From Saprospiraceae bacterium (GTDB taxonomy: Bacteria; Bacteroidota; Bacteroidia; Chitinophagales; Saprospiraceae): a stretch of 64,000 bases of DNA. The position numbers were made by a program, and so were the translations under genes. The first letter of the stretch is position 1; the number at the start of each line of letters is the position of its first letter. Below, one piece after another: positions 9,591 to 17,985 of the stretch. Location of the stretch: positions 62,001-126,000 of the forward strand of contig JAHDGU010000007.1 in assembly GCA_020627535.1 (NCBI GenBank), given 5' to 3'. The notes under the pieces are model-generated. The model saw only the letters and a program-made list of their open reading frames with translations. It was not told the origin of the DNA and searched no databases.

Positions 9591-9668
9591 TTTACACTAT
9601 TGTGATTGGTTGGATCTTATCTGTGTCAATTATTTTGCCACCCTCAAAGTTCCGACATTTTGTCAGGC

Positions 9669-10193
9669 TCATTTGATTCCTTCTTTCAAAATCTTCCGTA
9701 TATCCGCATCTGGAAGATTGACTCCAAGGATCTTGCCTTCTGGATTTATGAGAAAAGTCGCTGGAATATCTGTGACGCCATATAGAGAGGCCATCTTGGA
9801 CAATCGGACAAATTTGCTCTCATCGAGGGCATTGTACTTCCACTGCATATCGTAACGGTCTAGGGCTTTTTCCCACCTTTTACCATCTTTCTCAAGAGCG
9901 ATGGAGAAGACCTCAAATCCAGGACTACTACTTGTCTGGCTTCCGCCAAAATCTGCTTGAAGCTTCTTGACCTTTGGGATGTCTTTGAGACATGGCCCAC
10001 ACCAGCTGGCCCAAAAGTCAAGAAGTACATACTTCCCTTGGAGATCACTCAATGAGGCCAAAGAGCCATCTCGAAGTTCGATGCTAAAGTCCGGTGCTGC
10101 ACCCTCTCCCGGCTGTGGTCTGTGCAGTACTCCGAAATATACCCCTAGGGCAATGAGGGTAACGAGAGGGATGGCTAACTTTTTCATTTTCAA
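9669..10193 (-). CDS. TlpA-like thioredoxin-fold protein
   Basis: This is a periplasm-facing, membrane-anchored thiol-disulfide protein of 174 residues. Residues 1-22 form one hydrophobic anchor (LAIPLVTLIALGVYFGVL). The active site is WASWCGPC, and the cis-proline loop is TDIPATFLINPEGKI. Such proteins keep cysteines reduced during cytochrome c or outer-membrane protein maturation; the partner is not evident. It is divergent from the flavin reductase gene. It contains a sense copy of the GNAA hairpin at 9938-9951. Confidence 0.87.
   Translation of the reverse strand: MKMKKLAIPLVTLIALGVYFGVLHRPQPGEGAAPDFSIELRDGSLASLSDLQGKYVLLDFWASWCGPCLKDIPKVKKLQADFGGSQTSSSPGFEVFSIALEKDGKRWEKALDRYDMQWKYNALDESKFVRLSKMASLYGVTDIPATFLINPEGKILGVNLPDADIRKILKEGIK
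9938..9951 (-). repeat. GNAA hairpin motif, copy 4
   Basis: TTTT then GGC-GGAA-GCC, sense in the TlpA-like gene, encoding D-F-G-G-S. The second loop base is G rather than A. Confidence 0.75.
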
Positions 10194-10275
10194 ATCTTTG
10201 AATTATTCATGGCTCAAAACGCAGAGACGATTCTCTTAGTTTTATGGAGAAATCACAAACCAAGTCAATTGTCTT

Positions 10276-11124
10276 ATGGAAATGCTCGACATCATACCCG
10301 GCGAGATCGCCACACGAGATTTGCACCAGTTTCTCCTTGCATCTGTGGCACCTCGACCAATTGCCTTTGCCAGCACTGTAGACAAAGATGGTAATCCTAA
10401 TCTGGCACCGTACAGTTTCTTCAATGCTTTTAGCAGCAATCCTCCCATCCTTGTGTTCTCTTCAAATCGGCGTGTCCTTGACAACACTACCAAGGACACC
10501 TTAGCCAATATCGAGTCGACCAAAGAGGTCGTCATCAATGTGGTCAATCATGCGATCGTAAGACAGATGTCAATAGCCGCTATCGAATTTCCTTCAGAAA
10601 TTAGTGAATTTACCAAGGCTGGATTGACACCCATAGCTTCTGACCTGGTAAGGCCACATCGGGTCAAAGAGTCTCCTGTCCAGATGGAGTGCAAGGTAAA
10701 AGAAATCATAACACTAGGAGATCAGGGAGGAGCCGGACATCTCATCATATGTCATGTGGTCAAGATGCACATCGCCAAAGACGTCATTGATGATCGTAAT
10801 CGCATCGATCCTCACAAGATTGATCTCATGGGACGAATGGGCCGTAGTTACTACGTACGGGCTAGTGGAGAAGCTGTATCTACTCTCTTTCAACCAGTAA
10901 CCAAGATGTCCATCGGCTTTGACGCCCTACCTCAGCACGCCTTGCAGAGTGAGACCCTCACGGGTAATGAACTGGCGCAGATGGCTAGTCTGCATGATCT
11001 TCCAGCTCCTGCTCGACTAGCAGAGCCTCTAGGTACTGAAGAGTCGCATAGTAAGGCCAAGGCTCTTTTGGCTCAAGATCAGCCTTCAGAAGCTCTTGCC
11101 ATACTATTGGCAGCCTCTGCCTAA
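10276..11124 (+). CDS. Flavin reductase-like domain protein
   Basis: This is an FMN-binding split-barrel protein of the flavin-reductase/DIM6-NTAB type, 282 residues. The core ~15-200 shows ASVAPRPIAFASTVDKDGN, APYSFFNAFSSNPPILVFS and LGRMGRSYYVR-like segments expected for the FMN pocket. Residues ~230-282 form an Ala- and Leu-rich tail that may be helical. The substrate is unknown; relatives act as NAD(P)H:flavin oxidoreductases or oxidoreductases of unknown target. Two ATG codons lie close together (10276 and 10282); the first is used here. It faces the convergent membrane protein gene with 1 bp between them. Confidence 0.8.
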   Translation: MEMLDIIPGEIATRDLHQFLLASVAPRPIAFASTVDKDGNPNLAPYSFFNAFSSNPPILVFSSNRRVLDNTTKDTLANIESTKEVVINVVNHAIVRQMSIAAIEFPSEISEFTKAGLTPIASDLVRPHRVKESPVQMECKVKEIITLGDQGGAGHLIICHVVKMHIAKDVIDDRNRIDPHKIDLMGRMGRSYYVRASGEAVSTLFQPVTKMSIGFDALPQHALQSETLTGNELAQMASLHDLPAPARLAEPLGTEESHSKAKALLAQDQPSEALAILLAASA

Positions 11125-11125
11125 A

Positions 11126-12184
11126 TTAACCCCTGCGCATGACCTTCCTCAACCATCCAGGTATGATCAGCACACCCAATAGCAAGTAGGAGTAGTAGGT
11201 CAAGAGTCGCCAAATCCCCGCTACGATCGGCGCGATTCCAGAAGGCACAAAATCACTCAAAAATCCACCAAACAAATACTCTACAACTCCTGCCCCGCCC
11301 GGCGTAGGTATGAATAAAATGATGCTAAACATGGCTTGCAATCTACCATACAAGAATGCCAAATTGTAGCCGCTGAAGTCTAGGTCCTCCACAAATCCGA
11401 AGATCAGAAGAGCCACTGTTAAAAATCGAGTGGACCAAGCCACCATAGTGGCTAAGAAGCTCTTGAGGTGAAGGCTCCAAGGCTTGCTGCGATACTCATT
11501 GCTAGCAGTGACTATGTCCCTACCAATCTCCACCGCTTTTGCGCGAAAGCGCCTGGTCCAAGAGAACTTGGTCAACCATGCGAGGAACTGCTTGAATCTA
11601 TGTGGGCTTACAAAAAGTCCATAACTCAAAGTACCACCGTAGACGATCATGATCGTGTAGCTGATCAGAAACCATAGGCCATATTGATCCATGGAGGCAA
11701 AGTCTGTGATACCCGGTCTGATGATCATGGGACCAATCAAGAAGAACAGAAGTGGCAAGGAAACCAAAAAGAAGATCGTATCCTGTACGATGGTATAGAC
11801 CACGAGAGCGGCCGTCTTACCTCCTGGATAGTTTTCCTTGCTCAAGGCAAATAGTGCGACCAGCGCTCCACCTACCGATGAAGGTGACACAGCACTTGAA
11901 AACTCCCAGATCACAATGAGCTTCATACTCTTGCGAAATGAGAAGAAGCGCTCTGACAAGAGATGAAGTCGGTAGCTGTAGGCCAGATGCCGAAGCAGAA
12001 AAATCAAGACAGCAGCTCCACAAAAACTGACCAATCTCCAATTCCAGTGTATGGCTCGAAATTCCTCGAGATCAAACTGTCTGACGAGCAAATATCCTAC
12101 AACCAGCAGTCCCATGATGATCGGTAGGATCACACGAGATATACGAAGTTGATCTATTGCTTTGTCCTCTTGTCTTCTCTCCAC
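11126..12184 (-). CDS. Lysylphosphatidylglycerol synthase-like transmembrane protein
   Basis: This is an inner-membrane protein of 352 residues with about eight hydrophobic segments. It matches the transmembrane (flippase-like) domain of MprF-type proteins: IWEFSSAVSPSSVGGALVAL, a central VVYTIVQDTIFF segment and a C-terminal FIPTPGGAGVVEYLFGGFL. It has no soluble aminoacyl-transferase domain, so it probably translocates or modifies a lipid rather than making lysyl-phosphatidylglycerol. It sits just downstream of the BLUF gene on the same strand, 56 bp away. An antisense GNAA hairpin lies inside. Confidence 0.8.
   Translation of the reverse strand: MERRQEDKAIDQLRISRVILPIIMGLLVVGYLLVRQFDLEEFRAIHWNWRLVSFCGAAVLIFLLRHLAYSYRLHLLSERFFSFRKSMKLIVIWEFSSAVSPSSVGGALVALFALSKENYPGGKTAALVVYTIVQDTIFFLVSLPLLFFLIGPMIIRPGITDFASMDQYGLWFLISYTIMIVYGGTLSYGLFVSPHRFKQFLAWLTKFSWTRRFRAKAVEIGRDIVTASNEYRSKPWSLHLKSFLATMVAWSTRFLTVALLIFGFVEDLDFSGYNLAFLYGRLQAMFSIILFIPTPGGAGVVEYLFGGFLSDFVPSGIAPIVAGIWRLLTYYSYLLLGVLIIPGWLRKVMRRG
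11538..11552 (+). repeat. GNAA hairpin motif, copy 5
   Basis: TTT then GCGC-GAAA-GCGC, antisense in the LPG-synthase-like gene (gene strand F-R-A-K-A). Confidence 0.8.
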
Positions 12185-12240
12185 AGCTGTGCCACAAAGA
12201 TGAGGTAACGCGGGATACGTAAGAAGAGTTGTCTGAGTGA

Positions 12241-12702
12241 CTAGGCTTTTTCCTCTTCTATGAGTCCCTTGATCTCAGCGAAGATTTCGCGTCCAGTGTT
12301 CATTGACTTCCCTGATTGGATCAGCTTGTCTAAGTCAAATAGTCCTGTCTGGATGTCATCCTCTAGAGGTCTAGGTACCTGACTGAAACTGGTAGCACCA
12401 TACATGCTCCACTCTGAAAATGATCGAGTGTCGATAGCAGACTCCCAGATGATCTTGATTTTTTGGTGTCTATTGTCCGTGGAGATTCGATCCAACATCT
12501 CCATCACTTCGTACCGTGGACCTTCAAGCAGCTGGAGAAACTGCTGTTTCTGATAGATCAAACAACCGGTGAGCTGATGCTTTGGATTATATTCTCGAGC
12601 CACGTTCAGTATATCTTTGAGATCAGTCAATGTCATCTCCCTGGACTCTACCGAAGTATAGACCAATTCCCAGAGAGTCTCATCTTTGTCGCTATTTCCC
12701 AT
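12241..12702 (-). CDS. Stand-alone BLUF blue-light photoreceptor
   Basis: This is a 153-residue cytoplasmic flavin photoreceptor. The key BLUF residues are present at the spacing known from AppA: Tyr15 (LVYTS), Asn39 (EYNPKHQLTG), Gln57 (FLQLLEGP), Trp98 and Met100 (SEWSM). The 24- and 42-residue distances from the Tyr match Tyr21/Asn45/Gln63. FAD binding and blue-light switching of the Tyr-Gln hydrogen bonds follow from the family. No output domain is fused; about 50 C-terminal residues form the likely capping helices. The target is unknown. It lies upstream of the LPG-synthase-like gene and divergent from the HAD gene. Confidence 0.92.
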   Translation of the reverse strand: MGNSDKDETLWELVYTSVESREMTLTDLKDILNVAREYNPKHQLTGCLIYQKQQFLQLLEGPRYEVMEMLDRISTDNRHQKIKIIWESAIDTRSFSEWSMYGATSFSQVPRPLEDDIQTGLFDLDKLIQSGKSMNTGREIFAEIKGLIEEEKA

Positions 12703-12722
12703 GTACGCCGTGAGGTAGTTAA

Positions 12723-12730
12723 CAAATGTA
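12723..12730 (-). promoter_or_regulatory. -7 promoter element for the BLUF gene
   Basis: TACATTTG on the minus strand matches TAnnTTTG exactly and ends 20 nt before the BLUF ATG. No good -33 TTTG is seen at the usual distance. Confidence 0.5.
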
Positions 12731-12736
12731 ACGAAT

Positions 12737-13336
12737 ATGAAAAACTTGATTTGGGATCTAGGCGCAGTTCTGATTGACTGGAACCCCCGCTATCTGTACC
12801 ACAAACTACTGTCTGAAGATGAGACAGAACTATTTCTGGCAGAAATATGCACCATGGACTGGAATGAAGAACAGGACGCAGGGAGGCCTTTGGCGGAAGC
12901 CACCTCACTCCTCTGTACACGTTATCCTGATCAGTCAGAGCTGATCGAGGCTTACTATAGTCGATGGGAAGAGATGCTCTCAGGTCCCATCCAAGGCACT
13001 GTCGATATCTTATCAAAATGTAGGCAAGAGGGTAAATACGAACTCTATGCATTGACCAACTGGAGCGCAGAGACCTTTCCAATAGCTCAAGAGCGATTTG
13101 AATTCCTCCAGTGGTTCAAGGGTATCGTGGTTTCTGGAGAGGAAATGACACGCAAACCCCACCAGAAGATTTATGACATCCTTCTCGAGCGCTATGACCT
13201 CAAGGCTTCTGAGTGCCTATTTATAGATGATAATCTCAGAAATATTGAGGCGGCACAGGCACTAGGATTTCAGACCATACATTTTCAAGGACCAGAACAT
13301 TTGGCCGAAAGGCTCAAAGCACTGAGTCTTCTATAG
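12737..13336 (+). CDS. HAD-superfamily phosphatase (YihX-like)
   Basis: This is a soluble 199-residue haloacid-dehalogenase-like hydrolase, probably a sugar-phosphate phosphatase. Motif I is [11 protein letters not shown] (nucleophile Asp7), motif II is YALTNWS, the conserved Lys is in [10 protein letters not shown], and motif IV is [15 protein letters not shown]. The helical cap lies between motifs I and II, as in the YihX/haloacid dehalogenase group. Its 3' end overlaps the convergent rmlA gene by 6 bp. It is notable for carrying two sense GNAA hairpins (12889 and 13300). Confidence 0.85.
   Translation: MKNLIWDLGAVLIDWNPRYLYHKLLSEDETELFLAEICTMDWNEEQDAGRPLAEATSLLCTRYPDQSELIEAYYSRWEEMLSGPIQGTVDILSKCRQEGKYELYALTNWSAETFPIAQERFEFLQWFKGIVVSGEEMTRKPHQKIYDILLERYDLKASECLFIDDNLRNIEAAQALGFQTIHFQGPEHLAERLKALSLL
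12889..12901 (+). repeat. GNAA hairpin motif, copy 6
   Basis: TTT then GGC-GGAA-GCC, sense in the HAD gene, encoding L-A-E-A. Confidence 0.75.
13300..13314 (+). repeat. GNAA hairpin motif, copy 7 (wobble stem)
   Basis: TTT then GGCC-GAAA-GGCT. The outer pair is G-T, a wobble in RNA. Sense near the HAD 3' end, encoding L-A-E-R-L. Confidence 0.65.
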
Positions 13337-14194
13337 ACTGAGTAGGCCCATCAAATACTCTCCATAACCGCTCTTCATGAACTTCTGCGCTCTGCGCTCA
13401 AGCCCCTCTGCATCGATGAATCCCATCTGATATGCAATCTCCTCTATACATCCGATCTTGAGGCCCTGTCGCTCTTCAATCACCTGGATGAACTGTCCGG
13501 CCTGGAGCAGAGACGTATGTGTCCCCGTATCGAGCCAAGCCACTCCACGACCTAATACTCCGACTTGTAGCTTGCCGGATTCCAAATAGTGCTTGTTGAC
13601 ATCCGTGATTTCATACTCACCTCGAGGACTTGGCTTGAGATTTTTGGCAACATCCACGACCGTATTGTCATAAAAGTAGAGTCCAGGTACGGCGTAGTTA
13701 GACTTGGGCTTAGCTGGTTTTTCTTCGATGGATATGGCTCTATGATTTGCGTCAAACTCTACGACTCCGTATCGCTCTGGATCTGCTACAGGATAGGCAA
13801 AGACGACTCCTCCATCCGGATTGTTGGCAGCTTGCATAGTCTGTTCAAGACCAGCACCATAAAATATATTATCACCTAGTATCAAAGCCGCACTGTCTCC
13901 ATCGATGAAGTCCTCACCGAGCACAAATGCTTGCGCAAGTCCATTAGGCTCATATTGTGGTACGTAGCTGAAATTGCAACCGATCTCAGATCCATCTCCG
14001 AGTAGCTTTTCAAAATTTGGCAGATCTTGCGGTGTCGAAATGATACAAACATCCCTGATTCCAGCACTCATCAGTGTGGACAGTGGATAGTAGATCATAG
14101 GCTTGTCGTAGACTGGCATCAGCTGCTTACTCACGGCCAGCGTAAGAGGATAGAGTCTCGTGCCGAGACCTCCTGCGAGGATTATTCCTTTCAT
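13331..14194 (-). CDS. rmlA: Glucose-1-phosphate thymidylyltransferase
   Basis: This enzyme makes dTDP-glucose from glucose 1-phosphate and dTTP, the first step towards dTDP-rhamnose and other deoxysugars for surface polysaccharide. The protein is 287 residues, the standard length, and starts [18 protein letters not shown] with the nucleotide-binding signature. [31 protein letters not shown] and [20 protein letters not shown] are all typical of RmlA. rmlB, rmlC and rmlD are not nearby. It lies 30 bp after a small gene of unknown function on the same strand, downstream of rlmD. Confidence 0.97.
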   Translation of the reverse strand: MKGIILAGGLGTRLYPLTLAVSKQLMPVYDKPMIYYPLSTLMSAGIRDVCIISTPQDLPNFEKLLGDGSEIGCNFSYVPQYEPNGLAQAFVLGEDFIDGDSAALILGDNIFYGAGLEQTMQAANNPDGGVVFAYPVADPERYGVVEFDANHRAISIEEKPAKPKSNYAVPGLYFYDNTVVDVAKNLKPSPRGEYEITDVNKHYLESGKLQVGVLGRGVAWLDTGTHTSLLQAGQFIQVIEERQGLKIGCIEEIAYQMGFIDAEGLERRAQKFMKSGYGEYLMGLLSL

Positions 14195-14224
14195 CGTTCG
14201 ATTAGGTGTTAGGTTTCGATAGAC

Positions 14225-14569
14225 TTAGATAGGGATGTACACAAAGGAGGCTCCCAATTCACTCAAGACAAAAATACACAACTGAGCGTCTGGATCTTTG
14301 TACACCTCACGAAACTGCTCGATCTTCTCAGGCAAGATGACGCTCTTAGCGACAAATTCCTCGAGACTGGATATGTTGATCGACCAGATGTATTTGCCCT
14401 CTCGAGCTTCGATAAGCTTGATACCAAGCTCGATCTCTTGTTTGTGCGCCACGAAGATGGGATACTCGCTCACATCATTATCTCGCATAGCTCTGGAGGC
14501 TTTGTCGAGTATCTCTCTATAGGTCTTGAGCTCCCGCTCTAGCTGTAGATATTTGGATAGTTTGCTCAT
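14225..14569 (-). CDS. Small conserved-looking protein of unknown function
   Basis: I do not recognise this 114-residue protein. Its first half is highly charged and probably helical (SKYLQLERELKTYREIL, then HKQEIELGIKLIEAREGKYI). The second half has a strand-rich region ending QLCIFVLSELGASFVYIPI. There is no signal peptide or membrane segment, so it is likely cytoplasmic. Its ATG overlaps the rlmD stop (ATGA), and rmlA follows after 30 bp, so it is co-transcribed and probably translationally coupled to rlmD. Confidence 0.7.
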   Translation of the reverse strand: MSKLSKYLQLERELKTYREILDKASRAMRDNDVSEYPIFVAHKQEIELGIKLIEAREGKYIWSINISSLEEFVAKSVILPEKIEQFREVYKDPDAQLCIFVLSELGASFVYIPI

Positions 14570-15975
14570 TGAATGTGCTCAAGTTGACATACGGCTTCGA
14601 CATGACTTGTCTGAGGAAACATATCTACTGGCGTACAAGAAATCAGACGATATCGATCGCTCATGAGTGCGAGATCTCGAGCCATTGTGGCAGGATTGCA
14701 GCTTACATACACAATACGCTTGGCACCGATGTGCTTGATAAAATCGACCACATCTGCGTGCATACCAGCTCTTGGTGGATCTGTAATGAGCACATCAGGA
14801 GTCCCGTGCTTTCGCACAAATGCTTCGTTGACGACTTGCTGAACATCTCCGACTTCAAAGTGGCAATGTACAAGTTGATTCAGCTTGGCATTTTGTCGTG
14901 CGTCCAAGATCGCTTCTGGTATCTCTTCGATGCCAACCATCTTGGCGCAGGCATCCGCTAAGAATATTCCGATACTGCCCGTGCCACAGTATAAGTCATA
15001 GACCACCTCAGATCCGGTAAGCTCGGCATAGTCCCTTACTTGTGTGTAGAGCTTCTCTGCTTGTCTACTATTGGTCTGAAAAAATGATCTTGCAGATATG
15101 AGGTACTCCTTATTTCCGAGCTTTTCTCGGATATGGCTTTCGCCAAAATACTCCTTGGCTTGGAGGCCATGGAGACTATCATTGAGCTTGTCATTCACGA
15201 TATACTGCCAGCTCGTGACCTGGGGAAACTCTTGGATCAAAGGCTTGAGAAGTCGATCTAGCACCTCAGGAATATCCGCAGAGATGATCAATACGACCAT
15301 GATCTCCTCCAAAGTAGTGTAGCGGATCATGAGATTGCGCAAAATTCCGATATGCGACTTCACGTCGTAGAAGCTGATATTGAGCTCCTTGGCGAGATAT
15401 AAGCAGCGATTGCGAATATCATTGTGCACTGAGGGCATATGATGGCATTCTGTGATCGGTAAGATCTTGTCAAATGCACCTGCCATGTGAAATCCCAGTG
15501 CTCTTCGATCAGGAAACTCAGCACCTGACTGCACTTCGTGTTCTGTCAGCCACCTTTTGGGGCTGAAGGTGAATTCTAACTTATTTCTATAGCCGTATGC
15601 CTGTTCACATGCCATCACAGGACGAGCATCATACTCTGTGATCTTGGCAATGCGCTGGATAGCGTCATGGACCTGTCGCTCTTTGAGCTCTGTCTGCCTA
15701 GTATAAGATAGGTCCTGCCATTTACATCCACCACAGTCCTCAAAGTGCTGACAAACTGCTTGGACACGATCAGGAGACGGCGTAGTGATTTCTGCCACAT
15801 CACCGAATGGCATTCCTTTTTTCTTGCGCCTAATGGTGGCAGTTACGACATCACCTGGCACACCACCTTTGAGCAGATACACCTGACCATCAGCATCTTT
15901 GGCGATACTCATTCCCTTGTGTCCTATATCTACGATCCGGAGCTTATCTACTGTCTTAGGCTTTCTCTTGGCCAC
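14566..15975 (-). CDS. rlmD: 23S rRNA (uracil-C5)-methyltransferase RlmD
   Basis: This is a SAM-dependent RNA methyltransferase of the TrmA/RlmD family, expected to make m5U in 23S rRNA. The protein is 469 residues with a TRAM domain at residues ~5-60, a [4Fe-4S] cluster motif (CQHFEDCGGCKW), the SAM motif VVYDLYCGTGSIGIFLA, and the catalytic cysteine in VYVSCNPATMARDL with ITDPPRAGMH before it. The start is a GTG at 15975. It contains two sense GNAA hairpins. The U1939 (RlmD) assignment rather than U747 is by overall resemblance. Confidence 0.93.
   Translation of the reverse strand: MAKRKPKTVDKLRIVDIGHKGMSIAKDADGQVYLLKGGVPGDVVTATIRRKKKGMPFGDVAEITTPSPDRVQAVCQHFEDCGGCKWQDLSYTRQTELKERQVHDAIQRIAKITEYDARPVMACEQAYGYRNKLEFTFSPKRWLTEHEVQSGAEFPDRRALGFHMAGAFDKILPITECHHMPSVHNDIRNRCLYLAKELNISFYDVKSHIGILRNLMIRYTTLEEIMVVLIISADIPEVLDRLLKPLIQEFPQVTSWQYIVNDKLNDSLHGLQAKEYFGESHIREKLGNKEYLISARSFFQTNSRQAEKLYTQVRDYAELTGSEVVYDLYCGTGSIGIFLADACAKMVGIEEIPEAILDARQNAKLNQLVHCHFEVGDVQQVVNEAFVRKHGTPDVLITDPPRAGMHADVVDFIKHIGAKRIVYVSCNPATMARDLALMSDRYRLISCTPVDMFPQTSHVEAVCQLEHIQ
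14806..14820 (-). repeat. GNAA hairpin motif, copy 8
   Basis: TTT then GTGC-GAAA-GCAC. The stem differs from the other copies yet stays fully paired. Sense in rlmD, encoding F-V-R-K-H. Confidence 0.8.
15135..15148 (-). repeat. GNAA hairpin motif, copy 9
   Basis: TTTT then GGC-GAAA-GCC, sense in rlmD, encoding F-G-E-S. Confidence 0.8.
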
Positions 15976-16005
15976 GTACTATGCGATTATCATTATGAGA
16001 GCCCG

Positions 16006-16013
16006 CAAAGGTA
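16006..16013 (-). promoter_or_regulatory. -7 promoter element for rlmD
   Basis: TACCTTTG on the minus strand matches TAnnTTTG exactly, 30 nt before the GTG start of rlmD. The -33 position has no clear TTTG. Confidence 0.5.
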
Positions 16014-16022
16014 CTGAGCACA

Positions 16023-17963
16023 CTAGTCAAGGACACGAAACTCTACACGACGATTTTGCGCTCGTCCTTCCTCAGTGGTATTTTCTGCTATCGGACGACT
16101 CTCTCCGTATCCGATAGCACTGAGTCTGGAAGATGAGATGCCACGAGAGATGAGATAGTCTGCTACCGACTGAGCACGATTCTGAGAGAGAAGGAGGTTG
16201 TCTTGGTCATCGCCGACATCATCTGTATGGCCGAGGATTTCGATACGGATGTCATCTCGTGCTTCCATGAGGCGTACGACACCATCGAGCTCAAGGAAAG
16301 AGGCCTCGAGCAGATCTGTGCTACCAGAGCGAAACCGCACGTTTTCAAGGATAATCGGATCTGGCTCGATGAGTATATCGTCGTACTCCTCGAGCTCTAC
16401 GGTCAGAATGTATGCATCTGATTCTTCTCTGACCTCCGCTAAGCTGAATGCTCTGGAATAGTCGCGATATCCCTCGGCAGAGATACTCATAGCATAGTCA
16501 TCGCCGAGAGGAAGGCAGACCAATATCTCTCCGTCGAGACCAGTGCGCGTGCTCAAAAAAGCATCGCGATCAGCATAGGCGTGCAAGTCGACGGCTGCAT
16601 CGATCAACTCTCGAGTCTTACGGTCTAGGACTAGCAATTTGACGAACGTCACAGACTGTGGCCTGATCACAGCGGGCATCTCAAAACTGAATAAGTCTAT
16701 ATCTCCTCTTGCATTGACGGCATCTGCCTTGAGACGCTCAGAAGCAAAATATGCGCGATCTCCCCGAAGGTTGACGATGAGCGATCCTTCATCGCGCTTG
16801 GTATTGATGGGACTACCAAGATTGATAGCCTCAGACCACCCCTCTTGACCTAATCGCGTCATGTATAGATCATATCCACCGTAGCCGGATCTGCCATCAG
16901 CTCTGAAATACAAGCTCAGACCATCAGGATGGAGAAATGGTGTCCCTTCGTTGCCGACGCCATTGACCTCAGAGCCAAGATTGACAGGGGCTGTCCACTG
17001 ATCCACATCGAGACGCTTAGAAATCCAAAGATCTCTACCACCCTGACCACCAGCTCTACTACTTGAAAAAATGAGAAACTTTCCATTTGCACTGAGACTC
17101 GGTTGACCTTCCCAGGCCTGCGTATTGATCGTAGAACCAAGATTCATCGGTACCGACCAGCCATCGGTTCTCAGCTCGGTGATGTACAGATCACAACTCC
17201 CGTATGAAGTCTCTTGATCACACTTTGTAAATATGATGGTCTTCCCATCTGCACTGAGGCAGTGTCCAGATTCGTTCTCTGCGGTATTGATATCACTGAG
17301 AGGAAGTGCGATGCCCCATGTACCATCTGCTTGCTTGCGACTGAGATAAAGATCTTCTTGTCCTTGGGATCTGCGCGTGAAGACCAGCATATCCTCCTCT
17401 GCATTGATGCTAGGTAGATACTCAAGCTCTGCTGTATTGACATTCTCTCCCAATGATGTCAGCTTTACTTGATTATGATTACTGGCTTTGTTTTGTAGGA
17501 AGTCAATATTGGAAAGCAGTTTTTCAGCCGTAGCACGGCTTCTCTGCGCTCTTGTATCCGTGGCCAGATATTCCTCTAGTCTGGTCCTAGCAAGCTCAAG
17601 TTCGTCAAGTTCATAGTAGGTCTTGCCTATCTCGAGAAGCAAGCCTGGTGATCTCGCTGCAGGTCCCATATCATAGACCTGTTGCAGGTCTGACAGTCGA
17701 CTAGGCCAGTCGAGCATATCAGCATAGACTTCGGCTCTGCCCAGTAGAAGCTCAGAATTTTTTGGATGTTTTTTGATAAGTCTAGCGTAGACGTCCAGTG
17801 CAGCCGTATATCTTCCTATGCCCGCATCCTCGTCCGCCTGCTTTTTGAGCATTGCAGATTTCTTGGGAAGGCTGGAGGGATTGATATCGGTAGCTGGTGC
17901 CGTAGTCTTACAGGCACAAAAGGCTATCAGAATCACAAATAGGGTCAGCCAGAGGCATCTCAC
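16023..17963 (-). CDS. PorE-like OmpA-family lipoprotein (TPR, PD40 propeller, CRD, OmpA)
   Basis: This is a 646-residue outer-membrane lipoprotein (lipobox Cys18 after IAFCA). The domain order is TPR repeats (~30-145), a beta-propeller of PD40 blades (~165-430; blade cores such as IFTKCDQETSYGSCDLYITE, RAGGQGGRDLWISK and RSGYGGYDLYMTR), a carboxypeptidase-regulatory-like domain (~445-510) and a C-terminal OmpA peptidoglycan-binding domain (ILGHTDDVGDDQDNLLLSQN, SAIGYGESRP, RAQNRRVEFR). This is the architecture of PorE, which links the T9SS to peptidoglycan. The start is a GTG. It follows a TPR gene by 22 bp in a leftward cluster. Other PD40-OmpA proteins share this layout, so PorE is a probable rather than certain name. 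Confidence 0.8.
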   Translation of the reverse strand: MRCLWLTLFVILIAFCACKTTAPATDINPSSLPKKSAMLKKQADEDAGIGRYTAALDVYARLIKKHPKNSELLLGRAEVYADMLDWPSRLSDLQQVYDMGPAARSPGLLLEIGKTYYELDELELARTRLEEYLATDTRAQRSRATAEKLLSNIDFLQNKASNHNQVKLTSLGENVNTAELEYLPSINAEEDMLVFTRRSQGQEDLYLSRKQADGTWGIALPLSDINTAENESGHCLSADGKTIIFTKCDQETSYGSCDLYITELRTDGWSVPMNLGSTINTQAWEGQPSLSANGKFLIFSSSRAGGQGGRDLWISKRLDVDQWTAPVNLGSEVNGVGNEGTPFLHPDGLSLYFRADGRSGYGGYDLYMTRLGQEGWSEAINLGSPINTKRDEGSLIVNLRGDRAYFASERLKADAVNARGDIDLFSFEMPAVIRPQSVTFVKLLVLDRKTRELIDAAVDLHAYADRDAFLSTRTGLDGEILVCLPLGDDYAMSISAEGYRDYSRAFSLAEVREESDAYILTVELEEYDDILIEPDPIILENVRFRSGSTDLLEASFLELDGVVRLMEARDDIRIEILGHTDDVGDDQDNLLLSQNRAQSVADYLISRGISSSRLSAIGYGESRPIAENTTEEGRAQNRRVEFRVLD

Positions 17964-17985
17964 AAGACGAAGATCTTTTGTGCGA

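Noticed and set aside
9656-9666. GACATTTTGTC upstream of grpE as a heat-shock operator
   Set aside because: The palindrome is short and unlike CIRCE; no support beyond symmetry.
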